64,000 nucleotides of DNA from Arthrobacter sp. SO5 (GCF_020532805.1 NZ_MQTQ01000053.1:51228-115227), one strand, 5' to 3'. Positions 8,217 to 18,623 are shown, numbered from the stretch's first letter. Notes: generated by a model from the sequence alone, not told the origin. Translations and numbers: made by a program.

Positions 8217-9035
8217 TCAGAGCTTGGCGATGATCTCCGCGAGCAGCTTGGAGATGCGCGGACCTGCGGCTTCACCGGCTTCGAGGACTTCCTCATGGCT
8301 CAGCGGCACCGGGCTAATGCCTGCGGCGAGGTTGGTCACGAGCGAAATGCCGAAGACTTCCATGCCGGCGTGCCGGCCGGCGATGGCTTCCAGCGCCGTG
8401 GACATGCCCACCAGGGATGCGCCGATGTGCTTGGCGTACTGCACCTCGGCAGGAGTCTCGTAATGCGGTCCGGTGAACTGGGCGTACACACCCTCATCGA
8501 GGGAGGGATCGACCTCGCGGGCCAGGGCACGGATCCGTGCGGAATACAGGTCGGTGAGGTCCACGAACGTGGCGCCCTCGAGCGGGGAGGTGGCGGTGAG
8601 GTTGATGTGGTCGCTGATCAGCACGGGCGTGCCGGGGTTCCAGTCCTCGTTCAGGCCGCCACAGCCGTTGGTCAGGACCAGCGTCTTGCAGCCGGCCGCC
8701 GCGGCCGTGCGCACGCCGTGGACCACGGCGCGGACTCCCTTGCCCTCGTAGTAGTGGGTGCGGGCGCCCAGGACCAGGGCCCGCTTGCCGTCCTTGGTGA
8801 GCACGGAGCGGATGGTGCCCACGTGCCCCACCACCGAGGGGGAGGAGAATCCGGGGACCTCGTCCGCGGACAGGGTGGCGGTGGTCTGGCCGATCAGATG
8901 GGCGGCGTCGCCCCAGCCCGAACCAAGTACCAGGGCCACGTCGTGGGTATCAACCCCCGTCTCCTCGGCTATGTAGGCGGCGGCGTCGCGGGCCGCGTTG
9001 AAGGGATCCGAGTTCAGGAATTCTGTATGACTCAC
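8217..9035 (-). CDS. punA: Purine-nucleoside phosphorylase
   Basis: A 272-residue trimeric-type (class II) purine nucleoside phosphorylase. It converts purine nucleosides plus phosphate into the base and (deoxy)ribose 1-phosphate. LVLGSGWGDAA is the phosphate-binding loop. LTNGCGGLN, FTGPHYETPAEV and GMSTALEAI are base- and sugar-binding segments seen in the family. The GTG at 9035 is preceded by TAGCTT 6 bases upstream and by no ribosome-binding site, indicating a leaderless message. The mutase gene upstream on the same strand, separated by the Rrf2 gene, handles the sugar-phosphate product. Confidence 0.95.
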   Translation of the reverse strand: MSHTEFLNSDPFNAARDAAAYIAEETGVDTHDVALVLGSGWGDAAHLIGQTTATLSADEVPGFSSPSVVGHVGTIRSVLTKDGKRALVLGARTHYYEGKGVRAVVHGVRTAAAAGCKTLVLTNGCGGLNEDWNPGTPVLISDHINLTATSPLEGATFVDLTDLYSARIRALAREVDPSLDEGVYAQFTGPHYETPAEVQYAKHIGASLVGMSTALEAIAGRHAGMEVFGISLVTNLAAGISPVPLSHEEVLEAGEAAGPRISKLLAEIIAKL

Positions 9036-9041
9036 TGGTAC

Positions 9042-9047
9042 AAGCTA
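9042..9047 (-). promoter_or_regulatory. -10 element of punA (leaderless)
   Basis: TAGCTT on the minus strand, 6 bases before the GTG start at 9035, within the same GGCAC...TAGCTTG.GTACC context as the mutase promoter. Confidence 0.55.
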
Positions 9048-9140
9048 TCGTGCCGGTGCCGTGATGCCCAGCACCGCACGCGGCACGGTGCACGCCCCGA
9101 TTCTTGGAGCGCCGGGGCGGATAGGGGACAATAGACGATT

Positions 9141-10556
9141 GTGACTACGCATCCCGATTTCAGCTCCCCCCGCATTGCAATCCTCGGAGGCGGCCCCGGT
9201 GGCTACGAAGCCGCCATGGTCGCAGCCTCACTGGGGGCCCAGGTAACCATCATCGAACGCGCGGGGCTCGGCGGCTCGGCGGTGCTGACCGACGTCGTAC
9301 CGTCCAAAACGCTGATCGCGACGGCGGACCTCATGACCCGCGTGGGCGAGGCCGGTGAGCTGGGCGTGAAGTTCGACGTCGACGGCGGCGAGTTCGCCCC
9401 GGTCATGCGTGCTGACCTCAAGCACATCAACGACCGCCTGCTGGGCCTGGCACGCAAGCAGTCCGACGACATCCGCGCAGGCCTGGAAAACCAGGGCGTC
9501 CGGATCCTCATCGGCTCCGGCAAGATGCTGGACAACCACACCATCGAGGTCCTCACCATCGACGGCACCGAAACCGTCGAGGCCGACGCGATCCTGCTGG
9601 CCGTCGGCGCCCACCCGCGTGAGCTCCCCACCGCGCGGCCGGACGGCATCCGCATCCTGAACTGGGCCCAGATCTACAACCTGGACGAGCTGCCGGAGGA
9701 CCTCATCGTGGTGGGCTCCGGCGTCACCGGGGCAGAGTTCGCCTCCGCGTACAACGGCCTGGGCTCCAAGGTCACGCTGATTTCCAGCCGCGACCGGGTG
9801 CTGCCGGGCTCGGACACCGACGCCGCCGAGGTCCTGGAGGGCGTCTTCGAACGCCGCGGCCTTAAAGTGCTGTCCCGCTCGCGCGCCGAGACGGTGGAAC
9901 GCACTGAAGACGGCGTCGTCGTCACCCTCGGGGATGGCTCCACCGTGACCGGCAGCCACTGCCTCGTCTGCGTCGGCTCCATCCCGAACACTGACGGGAT
10001 CGGCCTCGAGGAGGCCGGCGTGGCCGTCACCGAGAGCGGCCACATCAAAGTCGACGGCGTCTCCCGGACCACCGCGCCGAACATCTACGCGGCCGGCGAC
10101 TGCACCGGGGTCCTCGCGCTGGCCTCCGTCGCCGCCATGCAGGGCCGGATCGCGATTGCCCACTTCCTGGGCGACAGTGTGATGCCGCTCAAGCTGCACC
10201 AGGTCGCCTCGAACATCTTCACCTCGCCCGAGATCGCCAACGTGGGCGTCTCCGAAGCCGAGATCGAGTCCGGCAAGTATCAGGCCGACGTCGTCAAGCT
10301 GTCCCTGAAGAGCAACGCCCGCGCCAAGATGCGCAACCACCGGGACGGCTTCGTCAAGATCTTCGCCCGCAAGGGCTCGGGCACCGTGATCGGCGGCGTC
10401 GTCGTGGGCCCGAACGCCTCCGAACTGATCTTCGCCATCTCCCTCGCGGTGACCCAGAAACTGCACGTCGACGACGTCGCCAGCACGTTTACGGTGTACC
10501 CGTCACTTAGCGGTTCCATCTCCGAGGCCGCACGGCGCCTGCACGTCCATATGTAG
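9141..10556 (+). CDS. lpdA: LpdA-like NAD(P)H:quinone reductase lacking the redox disulfide
   Basis: A 471-residue flavoprotein disulfide reductase-fold enzyme with two dinucleotide-binding motifs (ILGGGPGGYEA near residue 14; VVGSGVTGAEFASA), a conserved IYAAGDCTG FAD motif and a C-terminal dimerisation domain. The usual GGTCLNVGC disulfide site reads GGSAVLTDV, so both cysteines are replaced (A47, V52). The catalytic HPT of dihydrolipoamide dehydrogenases reads VYPSLSG. This matches the mycobacterial Rv3303c (LpdA) type, reported as a quinone reductase, rather than a lipoamide dehydrogenase. Adjacency to punA and the mutase mirrors the mycobacterial order. The start is GTG. Confidence 0.88.
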   Translation: MTTHPDFSSPRIAILGGGPGGYEAAMVAASLGAQVTIIERAGLGGSAVLTDVVPSKTLIATADLMTRVGEAGELGVKFDVDGGEFAPVMRADLKHINDRLLGLARKQSDDIRAGLENQGVRILIGSGKMLDNHTIEVLTIDGTETVEADAILLAVGAHPRELPTARPDGIRILNWAQIYNLDELPEDLIVVGSGVTGAEFASAYNGLGSKVTLISSRDRVLPGSDTDAAEVLEGVFERRGLKVLSRSRAETVERTEDGVVVTLGDGSTVTGSHCLVCVGSIPNTDGIGLEEAGVAVTESGHIKVDGVSRTTAPNIYAAGDCTGVLALASVAAMQGRIAIAHFLGDSVMPLKLHQVASNIFTSPEIANVGVSEAEIESGKYQADVVKLSLKSNARAKMRNHRDGFVKIFARKGSGTVIGGVVVGPNASELIFAISLAVTQKLHVDDVASTFTVYPSLSGSISEAARRLHVHM

Positions 10557-10704
10557 CCTTTCGTCGGCGGGCCGCGCAGGTCCGGCGGTGCACGCCCACC
10601 GGCTCGCATGAACGCGGCGAAAATTCTCACTGTCCACCGGGTATTTTCGGCCGCCTACGGCCCTAGGATGAGTCTCGTCATTCGCACTCATTTAAGGGGA
10701 CTAC

Positions 10705-11178
10705 ATGAGCTATCCGCAGCAGCAACCCGCGTTCTCGCCCGCGACCGGCGAAACACCGCTCTGGGCGCCGCTCTACGGGGCCAGCTTCCAGCAGGCCGTC
10801 CAGCGATTCTTCAAAAAGTACACCACGTTCTCCGGCCGGGCCAGCCGCAGCGAGTACTGGTGGTGGGCCCTGGTGTCCTTCGCAGTCAGCATCGTCATCA
10901 ATGTCTTGACCAGCACCGGTATGACGACTGCAGCGTCCGGGGCAACCGCTCTGGGCCCCGGTGCCGTTGTCGGACTCATCCTTGGTGTGATCTGGGTGCT
11001 GGCGACGATCGTTCCGTCCCTGGCCCTCCTGGCCCGGCGCCTGCATGACGTAAACCTCAGCGCCTGGCTGATCCTGGTGGTCCTGGTGCCGTTCCTCGGC
11101 GGCCTGGCGCTCTTGGTGATGACAATCCTGCCAACCAACCCGGCCGGCCAGAGGTTCGACCAGCCCTCCGGCTACTAG
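10705..11178 (+). CDS. DUF805 family membrane protein
   Basis: A 157-residue protein. FFKKYTTFSGRASRSEYWWW is the hallmark entry of DUF805, followed by three hydrophobic helices near residues 52-70, 86-112 and 121-142, and by LARRLHDVNLSAW, also conserved in the family. The N-terminus is Gln/Pro-rich and cytoplasmic. An AAGGGG ribosome-binding site precedes the ATG, and a TAGGAT -10 element lies about 35 bases upstream. The family function is unknown. The gene is monocistronic, with a strong terminator behind it. Confidence 0.88.
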   Translation: MSYPQQQPAFSPATGETPLWAPLYGASFQQAVQRFFKKYTTFSGRASRSEYWWWALVSFAVSIVINVLTSTGMTTAASGATALGPGAVVGLILGVIWVLATIVPSLALLARRLHDVNLSAWLILVVLVPFLGGLALLVMTILPTNPAGQRFDQPSGY

Positions 11179-11228
11179 CAAAACGCCTCCCGAACGCAAG
11201 CAGTCGGTTCTTGCATGGGAAAGCGGTG

Positions 11229-11258
11229 AACCCCTGCCCGGGAATCCGGGCAGGGGTT
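11229..11258 (+). terminator. Terminator hairpin after the DUF805 gene
   Basis: A perfect 13-bp stem AACCCCTGCCCGG (11229-11241) and its complement (11246-11258) with a GAAT loop. Confidence 0.75.
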
Positions 11259-11324
11259 CTGCCCATTAAGCGCCGGGGACGTTGGACCCTAGCCTCTCCA
11301 CCGCCAGTTCGGACACACTGAACC

Positions 11325-11876
11325 ATGGCCAACATCTACATCCCGTACGGGACCGTCGAAGGACAGACAGCCCAGATTGCTGAGTACATGGCCGAGTTGA
11401 TCCGTTCGCACGGGCACCAGGCAGAGACGGCGGACCTCAAACATGCCGGCGACACCCTTCCGGCCGGCTACGACGGCGTGATCGTGGCGGCCTCCGTTCA
11501 CATGGGCAACCACGAGGCGTATGTCACGGACTTTGTTCAGAAGAACCGGAGCGAGCTCGAGCGGCTCCCGTCTGCCTTGGTTTCGGTCAGCATGTCCGCC
11601 CACGGAGACCAGGAAAATGCGGAGGGCTACGTGGAGAAGTTCAAGGACCAAACGGGATGGCGGCCTTCGCACGTCGGGTTGTTCGCCGGTGCGCTGCTCT
11701 ACACGCACTACGGGTTTATCAAGAAGCACGTGATGAAGAAAATTACCCGCGACAAAGGCTCCCAGGACACGGACACTACCCGCGACTACGTCTACACCGA
11801 GTGGGACGGCGTCCGGCGCTTCACGGAGGATTTCCTGGCCGGGCTGGCTACTCTGCAGGCTCAGGAACAGGCATAG
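11325..11876 (+). CDS. HemG-like flavodoxin-domain protein
   Basis: A 183-residue protein with a flavodoxin fold. PYGTVEGQTAQIAEYMAE is the FMN phosphate-binding loop and VIVAASVHMGNHEAYVTDFV resembles the second flavin loop. The C-terminal GETDT-like region (SQDTDTTRDYVYTEWDGVRRF) is characteristic of the menaquinone-dependent protoporphyrinogen oxidase HemG family. Actinobacteria usually make heme by the coproporphyrin route, so a role as a general FMN-dependent reductase is as likely as one in heme synthesis. Its 3' end overlaps the convergent gene by 16 bases. Confidence 0.8.
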   Translation: MANIYIPYGTVEGQTAQIAEYMAELIRSHGHQAETADLKHAGDTLPAGYDGVIVAASVHMGNHEAYVTDFVQKNRSELERLPSALVSVSMSAHGDQENAEGYVEKFKDQTGWRPSHVGLFAGALLYTHYGFIKKHVMKKITRDKGSQDTDTTRDYVYTEWDGVRRFTEDFLAGLATLQAQEQA

Positions 11877-12562
11877 GGCGGAACGGCGTCGCCAGGGGTG
11901 AACGGCGTGAACCAGTGCTCGAAGTCCAGCATCCCGTCGTTGACGTGTCCCGCAGGACTGCCGCCGTCGGCGTCTTCATAGAGCGCCTCACTGTCCGCGC
12001 CGTCGAGCAGCACGTCCTCAACGCGCGCCCGCCAATCCTCCGGCAGGTCCAGTTCGTAGATGTCCTCGGTGAGTTCCGCCTGGTCGAGCAGGCAACGGAC
12101 CGCCAGTTCGGCGGCGAGGCAGCCGGGGGCGGTCCAGCCGCGGACCAGGGATGCGGTGACGTCGGCGGCGACGGCGATGAACTTCTGGGTGAATTTCGCG
12201 TCGTAGCCGGCGGCGAACTGCGGCGGCAGCGAGGACAGGACCGAGGTCCCGGCGATGTCGGACGGGGTGACGGCTTCCAGATTGCTCAGCGTTCCCAGAT
12301 CACGGAAGAGCTGGCCGATGAGGATGCCCGAGGAGTTCCACAGGAGGCCTGCCAGCAGGCGGGTCTGGCTCACGGCCTTCGTGCGCTCGCCCGGCGTGAC
12401 GGCGGCCATCTCGGCCAGGTCCTCGGAATCAAACTGGAGCCGCTGCTCTGCCGTCATGTCATCGGGATGCGGGTCGAGACCCAGGAGCTCAAGGCTCAGC
12501 CCGGTGAGCTTCGCGGCGTCGGCCAGTAGTTCTTCGGTAATGTCATCGTCATCGGCGCTCAT
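11861..12562 (-). CDS. Hypothetical acidic protein
   Basis: A 233-residue acidic, mostly helical protein with no signal peptide or membrane segment. I do not recognise a domain. The last residues are encoded in a 16-base overlap with the HemG-like gene on the other strand. I chose the ATG at 12562 because the longer frame to 12838 has non-coding character and because TAGCAT lies exactly 7 bases upstream of this ATG. Conserved-looking segments include LLAGLLWNSSGILIGQLFRD, suggesting a helical packing domain. Confidence 0.7.
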   Translation of the reverse strand: MSADDDDITEELLADAAKLTGLSLELLGLDPHPDDMTAEQRLQFDSEDLAEMAAVTPGERTKAVSQTRLLAGLLWNSSGILIGQLFRDLGTLSNLEAVTPSDIAGTSVLSSLPPQFAAGYDAKFTQKFIAVAADVTASLVRGWTAPGCLAAELAVRCLLDQAELTEDIYELDLPEDWRARVEDVLLDGADSEALYEDADGGSPAGHVNDGMLDFEHWFTPFTPGDAVPPYACS

Positions 12563-12569
12563 GGCCCCG

Positions 12570-12575
12570 ATGCTA
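12570..12575 (-). promoter_or_regulatory. -10 element of the hypothetical acidic protein gene (leaderless)
   Basis: TAGCAT on the minus strand, 7 bases before the ATG at 12562. Confidence 0.55.
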
Positions 12576-12905
12576 CCGGGCTTATGTGGCCTGCCCGATT
12601 CCTGTGATGTGGACGTGTGCGGCGGATTGTCAGCGGGGCGGTAGCTCCCCTTCGAAGGAGGAATGACGGCCCTGACTTTGACCTTCCTCGTCTGACAACC
12701 TGAGAATGGCCCGCCGTGGGCTGGACGGAGTTCCCGATCGGCCTGAACTCCGAATTTTTTAGGCCCTGGTCCGAAGAGGCCCCGCGCGGTTCCTGCCCAT
12801 GATCTGCGACGACGGGCGAGGACCCTACTGGCGACCACTACCGCACGGGCAATCAGGGAGTAAGACCTCTATCTCCGGGCGTGTCGCATATGGGATAGTG
12901 ACGGA
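12576..12905. other. Intergenic region without recognisable gene
   Basis: About 330 bases between two divergent genes. I see no credible ORF, RNA or repeat. A GATAGT about 6 bases before the ATG at 12906 could be a -10 element for the right-hand gene. Confidence 0.5.
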
Positions 12906-13265
12906 ATGTTCCTTTTCGTGATATTGGCCATCTTTCTACTGGCCGTGTTTTGGCAATACATCTTGGCGGGGCTCGTCCTTTGGGTGCTCGTCCACACCAT
13001 GCGCGCCGTGATCACCTGGACGGTGGCCGACGTGAAGCCGAACTACCGCCGGAGGCCGGTCCAGACCCGGCCTGTGGCCAGGCCCGTCCAGACCAGGCCC
13101 GCGCCCAAGCCTGCCCGCGAGCTGCCCGCGCCCGGCTACCTGCCCAGGTGGAATGCCGGCCGCCGGCTGGAGGCTGGCCGCGAGCTTGCCCAGTGGCAGA
13201 AGGAGTTCGACCAAGCAGCGTATTTTGCTAAGACCCTGCCGGGCTGGGGGTCCAAAACGGGCTAG
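12906..13265 (+). CDS. Hypothetical single-pass membrane protein with basic Pro-rich tail
   Basis: A 119-residue protein. Residues 2-38 are strongly hydrophobic, one long or two short helices. A basic, proline-rich segment with a short internal repeat (RPVQTRPV then RPVQTRPA) follows near residues 49-68, and then a charged C-terminus. The topology suggests a membrane anchor with a cytoplasmic basic tail. I do not recognise the family. No good ribosome-binding site is seen, so the start rests on the hydrophobic N-terminus and a possible -10 just upstream. Confidence 0.6.
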   Translation: MFLFVILAIFLLAVFWQYILAGLVLWVLVHTMRAVITWTVADVKPNYRRRPVQTRPVARPVQTRPAPKPARELPAPGYLPRWNAGRRLEAGRELAQWQKEFDQAAYFAKTLPGWGSKTG

Positions 13266-13449
13266 CGCGGTCGCACCGGAGTCCGCCGACGGGTATTCCA
13301 CCCCGGGCATCGGAGCCACGGCGAGCGCTGCGGCCCCTTGACGTGGGACGAACGGCGCGGCTGCGACGTTCGTAGCCGGCGCGTTGGTGGCGGTGTGAGC
13401 GTCGACGTGTGGCGTAGGGTGATGAGCATCACGCGAGACACTCTCGTGC

Positions 13450-13484
13450 GTCCAAATAGTGGACCGCATGTCCAGTGAATGGAC
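13450..13484 (+). promoter_or_regulatory. Twin palindromic operator upstream of an MHS transporter
   Basis: Two 15-bp palindromes, GTCCAAATAGTGGAC (13450-13464) and GTCCAGTGAATGGAC (13470-13484), have their centres 20 bases apart, about two helical turns. They lie about 90 bases upstream of the transporter start, with AT-rich TATTAT just downstream at 13494. This looks like tandem sites for one dimeric regulator. The regulator is not encoded next to it. Confidence 0.65.
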
Positions 13485-13572
13485 GGCGGGAACTATTATC
13501 AGACGTATACGAATCCCCCTAGCCGGACGGTCTCAAGCGCCAGGAGTCCGGTCTTCATGAAAGTGCTACTAC

Positions 13573-14985
13573 ATGTCATCAACCGCCACTTCAACGGAGC
13601 CCGGGTCCGCCAAGCCGGTGAACTCGCGCGGCCGCGTCATCGTCGCCAGCCTGATCGGCACCACCGTTGAGTTCTACGACTTCTACGTCTACGCCACGGC
13701 CGCCGTCCTCGTTTTCCCGAAGCTATTCTTCCCGGGCCAGAGCGAGACCACCCAGCTGCTGAGCTCCTTCGCCGTGTTCGGCGTCGCCTTCATCGCGCGC
13801 CCGCTGGGTTCGATCGTCTTCGGCCACTTCGGGGACAAGTTCGGCCGCAAGGGCACACTGGTCGCCTCGCTGCTGACCATGGGTATTGCCACTTTCCTCA
13901 TCGGCTGCCTCCCGACGGCGCTCGTCCCGGGCTGGACTTTCTGGGCCCCGGCCCTGCTCGTCGTGATGCGCTTCGCCCAGGGCCTTGCCCTCGGCGGCGA
14001 GTGGAGCGGCGCCGCATTGCTGGCCACGGAGAACGCCCCGTCCAACAAACGGGCCATCTACGGCACGTTCCCGCAGCTGGGTGCGCCGATCGGCTTCATC
14101 ATCGCGAACGTGATCTTCCTGGTCTTCAGCTACACCCTGACGCCGGCTGCGTTTGAGGCCTGGGGCTGGCGCGTGCCGTTCCTGCTCAGCGCCGTCATGG
14201 TGATTATCGGCCTCTACGTCCGGCTCAAGCTGATCGAAACCCCCGCCTTCACCAAGGTCCTCGAATCCAAAGAAGTCGCCAAGCTGCCGCTTGCCCGGGT
14301 CTTCAAGACCAGCGGGCGCCAGCTGATCCTGGGCACGTTCATCATGCTCGCCACCTACGTGCTCTTCTACCTGATGACCACGTTCACGCTGACCTACGGC
14401 ACCCGCGCCGCCAGCCTGGACGCCGCCAAGGCAGCTGCAGAGAAGGCCGGAAAGCCGATGACAGAGGCCGCCGCGGCCGCCTTCGTTCCCGGCCTGGGCT
14501 TCACCCGCAACGACTTCCTCTGGATGCTGATCGCCGGCGTCGTGTTCTTCGGCATCTTCACCCTGGTCTCGGGCCCGCTGGCCGAAAAGTTCGGCCGCCG
14601 CAAGATGCTGATCGCCGTGACCCTCGGCATCTTCGCCTTCGGCCTGCTCTTCGTACCGCTGTTCAGCGGCGGTTTCGTCGGCACCATGGCCCTGCTGATC
14701 GTCGGCTTCTCTCTGATGGGCCTGACCTTCGGGCCCATGGGTGCGCTGCTGCCGGAGCTGTTCCCGACGAACGTCCGGTACACCGGCTCGGCCATCAGCT
14801 ACAACTTCTCCAGCATTCTCGGTGCGGCGGTGGCCCCTTTCATCGCCGTCTGGCTCTGGGAAATGGCGAAGGGCAGCCCCGTGCTGGTCGGCGTCTACCT
14901 CTCTGCCATGTCGGTCCTGACGCTCGTGGCGCTGTTCCTGAGCAAGGAAACCCGCGACCTGGACTACGAGAACAACGTGGCCTGA
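13573..14985 (+). CDS. MHS family MFS transporter
   Basis: A 470-residue, 12-helix major facilitator of the metabolite:H+ symporter family. TTVEFYDFYVYATAAVLVFP is the family's first helix. GHFGDKFGRKGTL is the loop 2-3 motif, FAQGLALGGEWSGAALL the helix 4 motif and TRDLDYEN the tail. Substrates in this family include proline/betaine, shikimate and dicarboxylates, and cannot be set from sequence. A paralogue lies at 59668. The twin palindrome upstream suggests substrate-dependent control. It ends at a strong hairpin. Confidence 0.92.
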   Translation: MSSTATSTEPGSAKPVNSRGRVIVASLIGTTVEFYDFYVYATAAVLVFPKLFFPGQSETTQLLSSFAVFGVAFIARPLGSIVFGHFGDKFGRKGTLVASLLTMGIATFLIGCLPTALVPGWTFWAPALLVVMRFAQGLALGGEWSGAALLATENAPSNKRAIYGTFPQLGAPIGFIIANVIFLVFSYTLTPAAFEAWGWRVPFLLSAVMVIIGLYVRLKLIETPAFTKVLESKEVAKLPLARVFKTSGRQLILGTFIMLATYVLFYLMTTFTLTYGTRAASLDAAKAAAEKAGKPMTEAAAAAFVPGLGFTRNDFLWMLIAGVVFFGIFTLVSGPLAEKFGRRKMLIAVTLGIFAFGLLFVPLFSGGFVGTMALLIVGFSLMGLTFGPMGALLPELFPTNVRYTGSAISYNFSSILGAAVAPFIAVWLWEMAKGSPVLVGVYLSAMSVLTLVALFLSKETRDLDYENNVA

Positions 14986-15032
14986 CAGCCCGGGACCGCG
15001 TGGCCTGACCAGCCTCCCCATTTGCCGACGGA

Positions 15033-15067
15033 AACGCCCGGTGTGTTCGCTGAACACGCCGGGCGTT
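15033..15067 (+). terminator. Terminator after the MHS transporter
   Basis: A 16-bp stem AACGCCCGGTGTGTTC / GAACACGCCGGGCGTT with one G-T pair and a 3-base loop. Confidence 0.75.
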
Positions 15068-15132
15068 GCCGTGTCGGGAGCCGAATGCGCGGACGCAGCC
15101 GGGCAGGAGCGCAGGCCGCCGGCCGGGGACGC

Positions 15133-15864
15133 CTAGTTCGCGTACCTCTCCACGAAGTTCCGGAGGATCTTCATCGGTTCCGTGGCGACAAACCGCCTGG
15201 CGTCCTCCATCAGCATGTCGGCCGATTCCGGCGGGAAGTAGCCGGCGTGGCGGTAGATATCGATCCTGGTCACCAGCCCTTCGGCATCAAGCTCGGGGTG
15301 GAACTGGGTGGCGTACAGGTTGTTCTTGATCCGGAACATGTGAACCGGGCAGGCGGCGGAGCTGGCCAGAAGAACGGCATGGGAGGGCAGGACGGTGCAG
15401 GCCTCCTTGTGGCCGGTGAAGGCCGTAAAGCTCTCCGGCAGCCCGCGCAGGAGGGGATCCAGCAGCCCTTCTTCCGTCAGCTTGATGGCCACGCCGCCGA
15501 GCCCTTCGCCGTAGGTCCGGTCGATCACGGCGCCCTGGTGCCGGCCCAGCGTGCCGACCCCGTAACAGGCGCCCAGGAAGGGGTAATCCTCCGCAACGAT
15601 CCGGTCCAACAACGCCGCGAGCTCGTGCTCCACCCGGTGCTGGACGTCGCTTTTCTGCCCGGCCGGGTCGCTGGAGGTGAACGGGCTCCCGCCCACAATC
15701 ACGCCGGAGTATCCGGAGAGCTCCAGCTCGGGCAACGGTCCCGCTTCCATCCGAATGCGCCGCAGCTGGCCGGGTTCGAGCCCGCCGTAACGCAGGTAGG
15801 CGCGGTATTCGTCGTCGGCGGCGTCGTCCTCGGCGCGGGAGGCGAGGAGCAGGAATGGCTTCAC
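15133..15864 (-). CDS. Class I glutamine amidotransferase-like protein (GMP synthase type)
   Basis: A 243-residue stand-alone class I glutamine amidotransferase domain. GACYGVGTLG carries the nucleophilic cysteine, and TQFHPELD carries the catalytic histidine and glutamate. The GYSGVIVGGSPFTSSD motif is the oxyanion strand. Such stand-alone proteins are often annotated as glutamine amidotransferase or GMP synthase-like; the acceptor is unknown. I chose the GTG at 15864 (VKPFLLLASR) because the longer frame overlaps the carboxylase gene. A CAGACT lies 6 bases upstream. Confidence 0.85.
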   Translation of the reverse strand: MKPFLLLASRAEDDAADDEYRAYLRYGGLEPGQLRRIRMEAGPLPELELSGYSGVIVGGSPFTSSDPAGQKSDVQHRVEHELAALLDRIVAEDYPFLGACYGVGTLGRHQGAVIDRTYGEGLGGVAIKLTEEGLLDPLLRGLPESFTAFTGHKEACTVLPSHAVLLASSAACPVHMFRIKNNLYATQFHPELDAEGLVTRIDIYRHAGYFPPESADMLMEDARRFVATEPMKILRNFVERYAN

Positions 15865-15946
15865 AGACCAAGTCTGCACGGGCGGGACACAGGGGCGCCA
15901 GAGGCGCGCCCGCGTCCCGCCCGGCGGGGACTTCCGGGGGCCAGAG

Positions 15947-17812
<1,866 letters not shown>

Positions 17813-17936
17813 GGCGTCTCCTTCTTTCCTTCAGGGAGCCTAGCGCGGTTTTGTGGGGTCCGCCGATATTACTTGCGGAATCCGCGCGTAAAGCGTCCCG
17901 CCTTTGTAGGGTTGCTACAAAGTTCTGCGAATTGGC

Positions 17937-18617
17937 TCACTCTGCGCGCAGGACCGCCGGATCGGCGGCACCGCCGGTCCACAGTTCGGTGATGCCCACC
18001 TGCGCTTGGCCCAGCAGGCCGCGGAGGGTGGAAATGGACAGCCCGACGACGGCGTGCGGGTCGCCGTCGACCTTCCGGATGAACGCGCCGCCGTAGCCGT
18101 CGATCGTGAAGGAGCCGGCGCACTGCAGCGGCTCGCCCGTGACGATATAGGCATCGATTTCCTCAGCGCTCATCTCCATGAAATGCACCTCGGCGGACGT
18201 GACGTGGCCCAGGGTCGCGCCGGTGCCGGCGGTCTCTGTGGTGTCGCCATCGGCGTCCGTGTCCCTGCAGTCGACCAGCCAGTGGCCGGTGTGCAGCACG
18301 CCCATGCTGCCGCTCATCCGGAGCATCCGCTCCCTGGCGACCTCGGCGGTGTAGGGCTTGCCGTGCGCCTCGCCGTCGAACTCGAAGACCGAATCGCAGC
18401 CGATCACCAGGGCCCCATCGGCCTCCGGCAGCGAGGCGACGGCCTCGGCCTTGGCCCGGGCCAGAAGCAGTGCGGTGTCGTGCGGGTCGGTCACGCCGTA
18501 GCGGGCCTGGACAGCGTCCTCATCGACATCCGAGACGAGGATCTCGTGCTTGATGCCGGCGTCGGTGAGCAGCTTGGTGCGGGCGGGGGACTGGGAGGCA
18601 AGAATGAGGCGGGTCAC
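17937..18617 (-). CDS. maf: Maf family nucleotide pyrophosphatase
   Basis: A 226-residue house-cleaning pyrophosphatase that hydrolyses non-canonical nucleoside triphosphates. LILASQSPARTKLL is the N-terminal nucleotide loop, GCDSVFEFDGEAHGKP the second loop and GCAGSFTIDGYGG-like sequence (CAGSFTIDGYG) the third. An inserted stretch near residues 110-140 (DADGDTTETAG) is longer than in E. coli Maf, as is common in actinobacteria. The GTG start has a leaderless TAGGCT 6 bases upstream. It is 124 bases upstream of accA3 on the same strand. Confidence 0.93.
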   Translation of the reverse strand: MTRLILASQSPARTKLLTDAGIKHEILVSDVDEDAVQARYGVTDPHDTALLLARAKAEAVASLPEADGALVIGCDSVFEFDGEAHGKPYTAEVARERMLRMSGSMGVLHTGHWLVDCRDTDADGDTTETAGTGATLGHVTSAEVHFMEMSAEEIDAYIVTGEPLQCAGSFTIDGYGGAFIRKVDGDPHAVVGLSISTLRGLLGQAQVGITELWTGGAADPAVLRAE

Positions 18618-18623
18618 CGCTCC

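Noticed and set aside
12579..12838. Longer N-terminus for the acidic hypothetical protein
   Set aside because: The extra 92 residues are basic and low-complexity, unlike the rest, and a -10 hexamer sits just upstream of the internal ATG.
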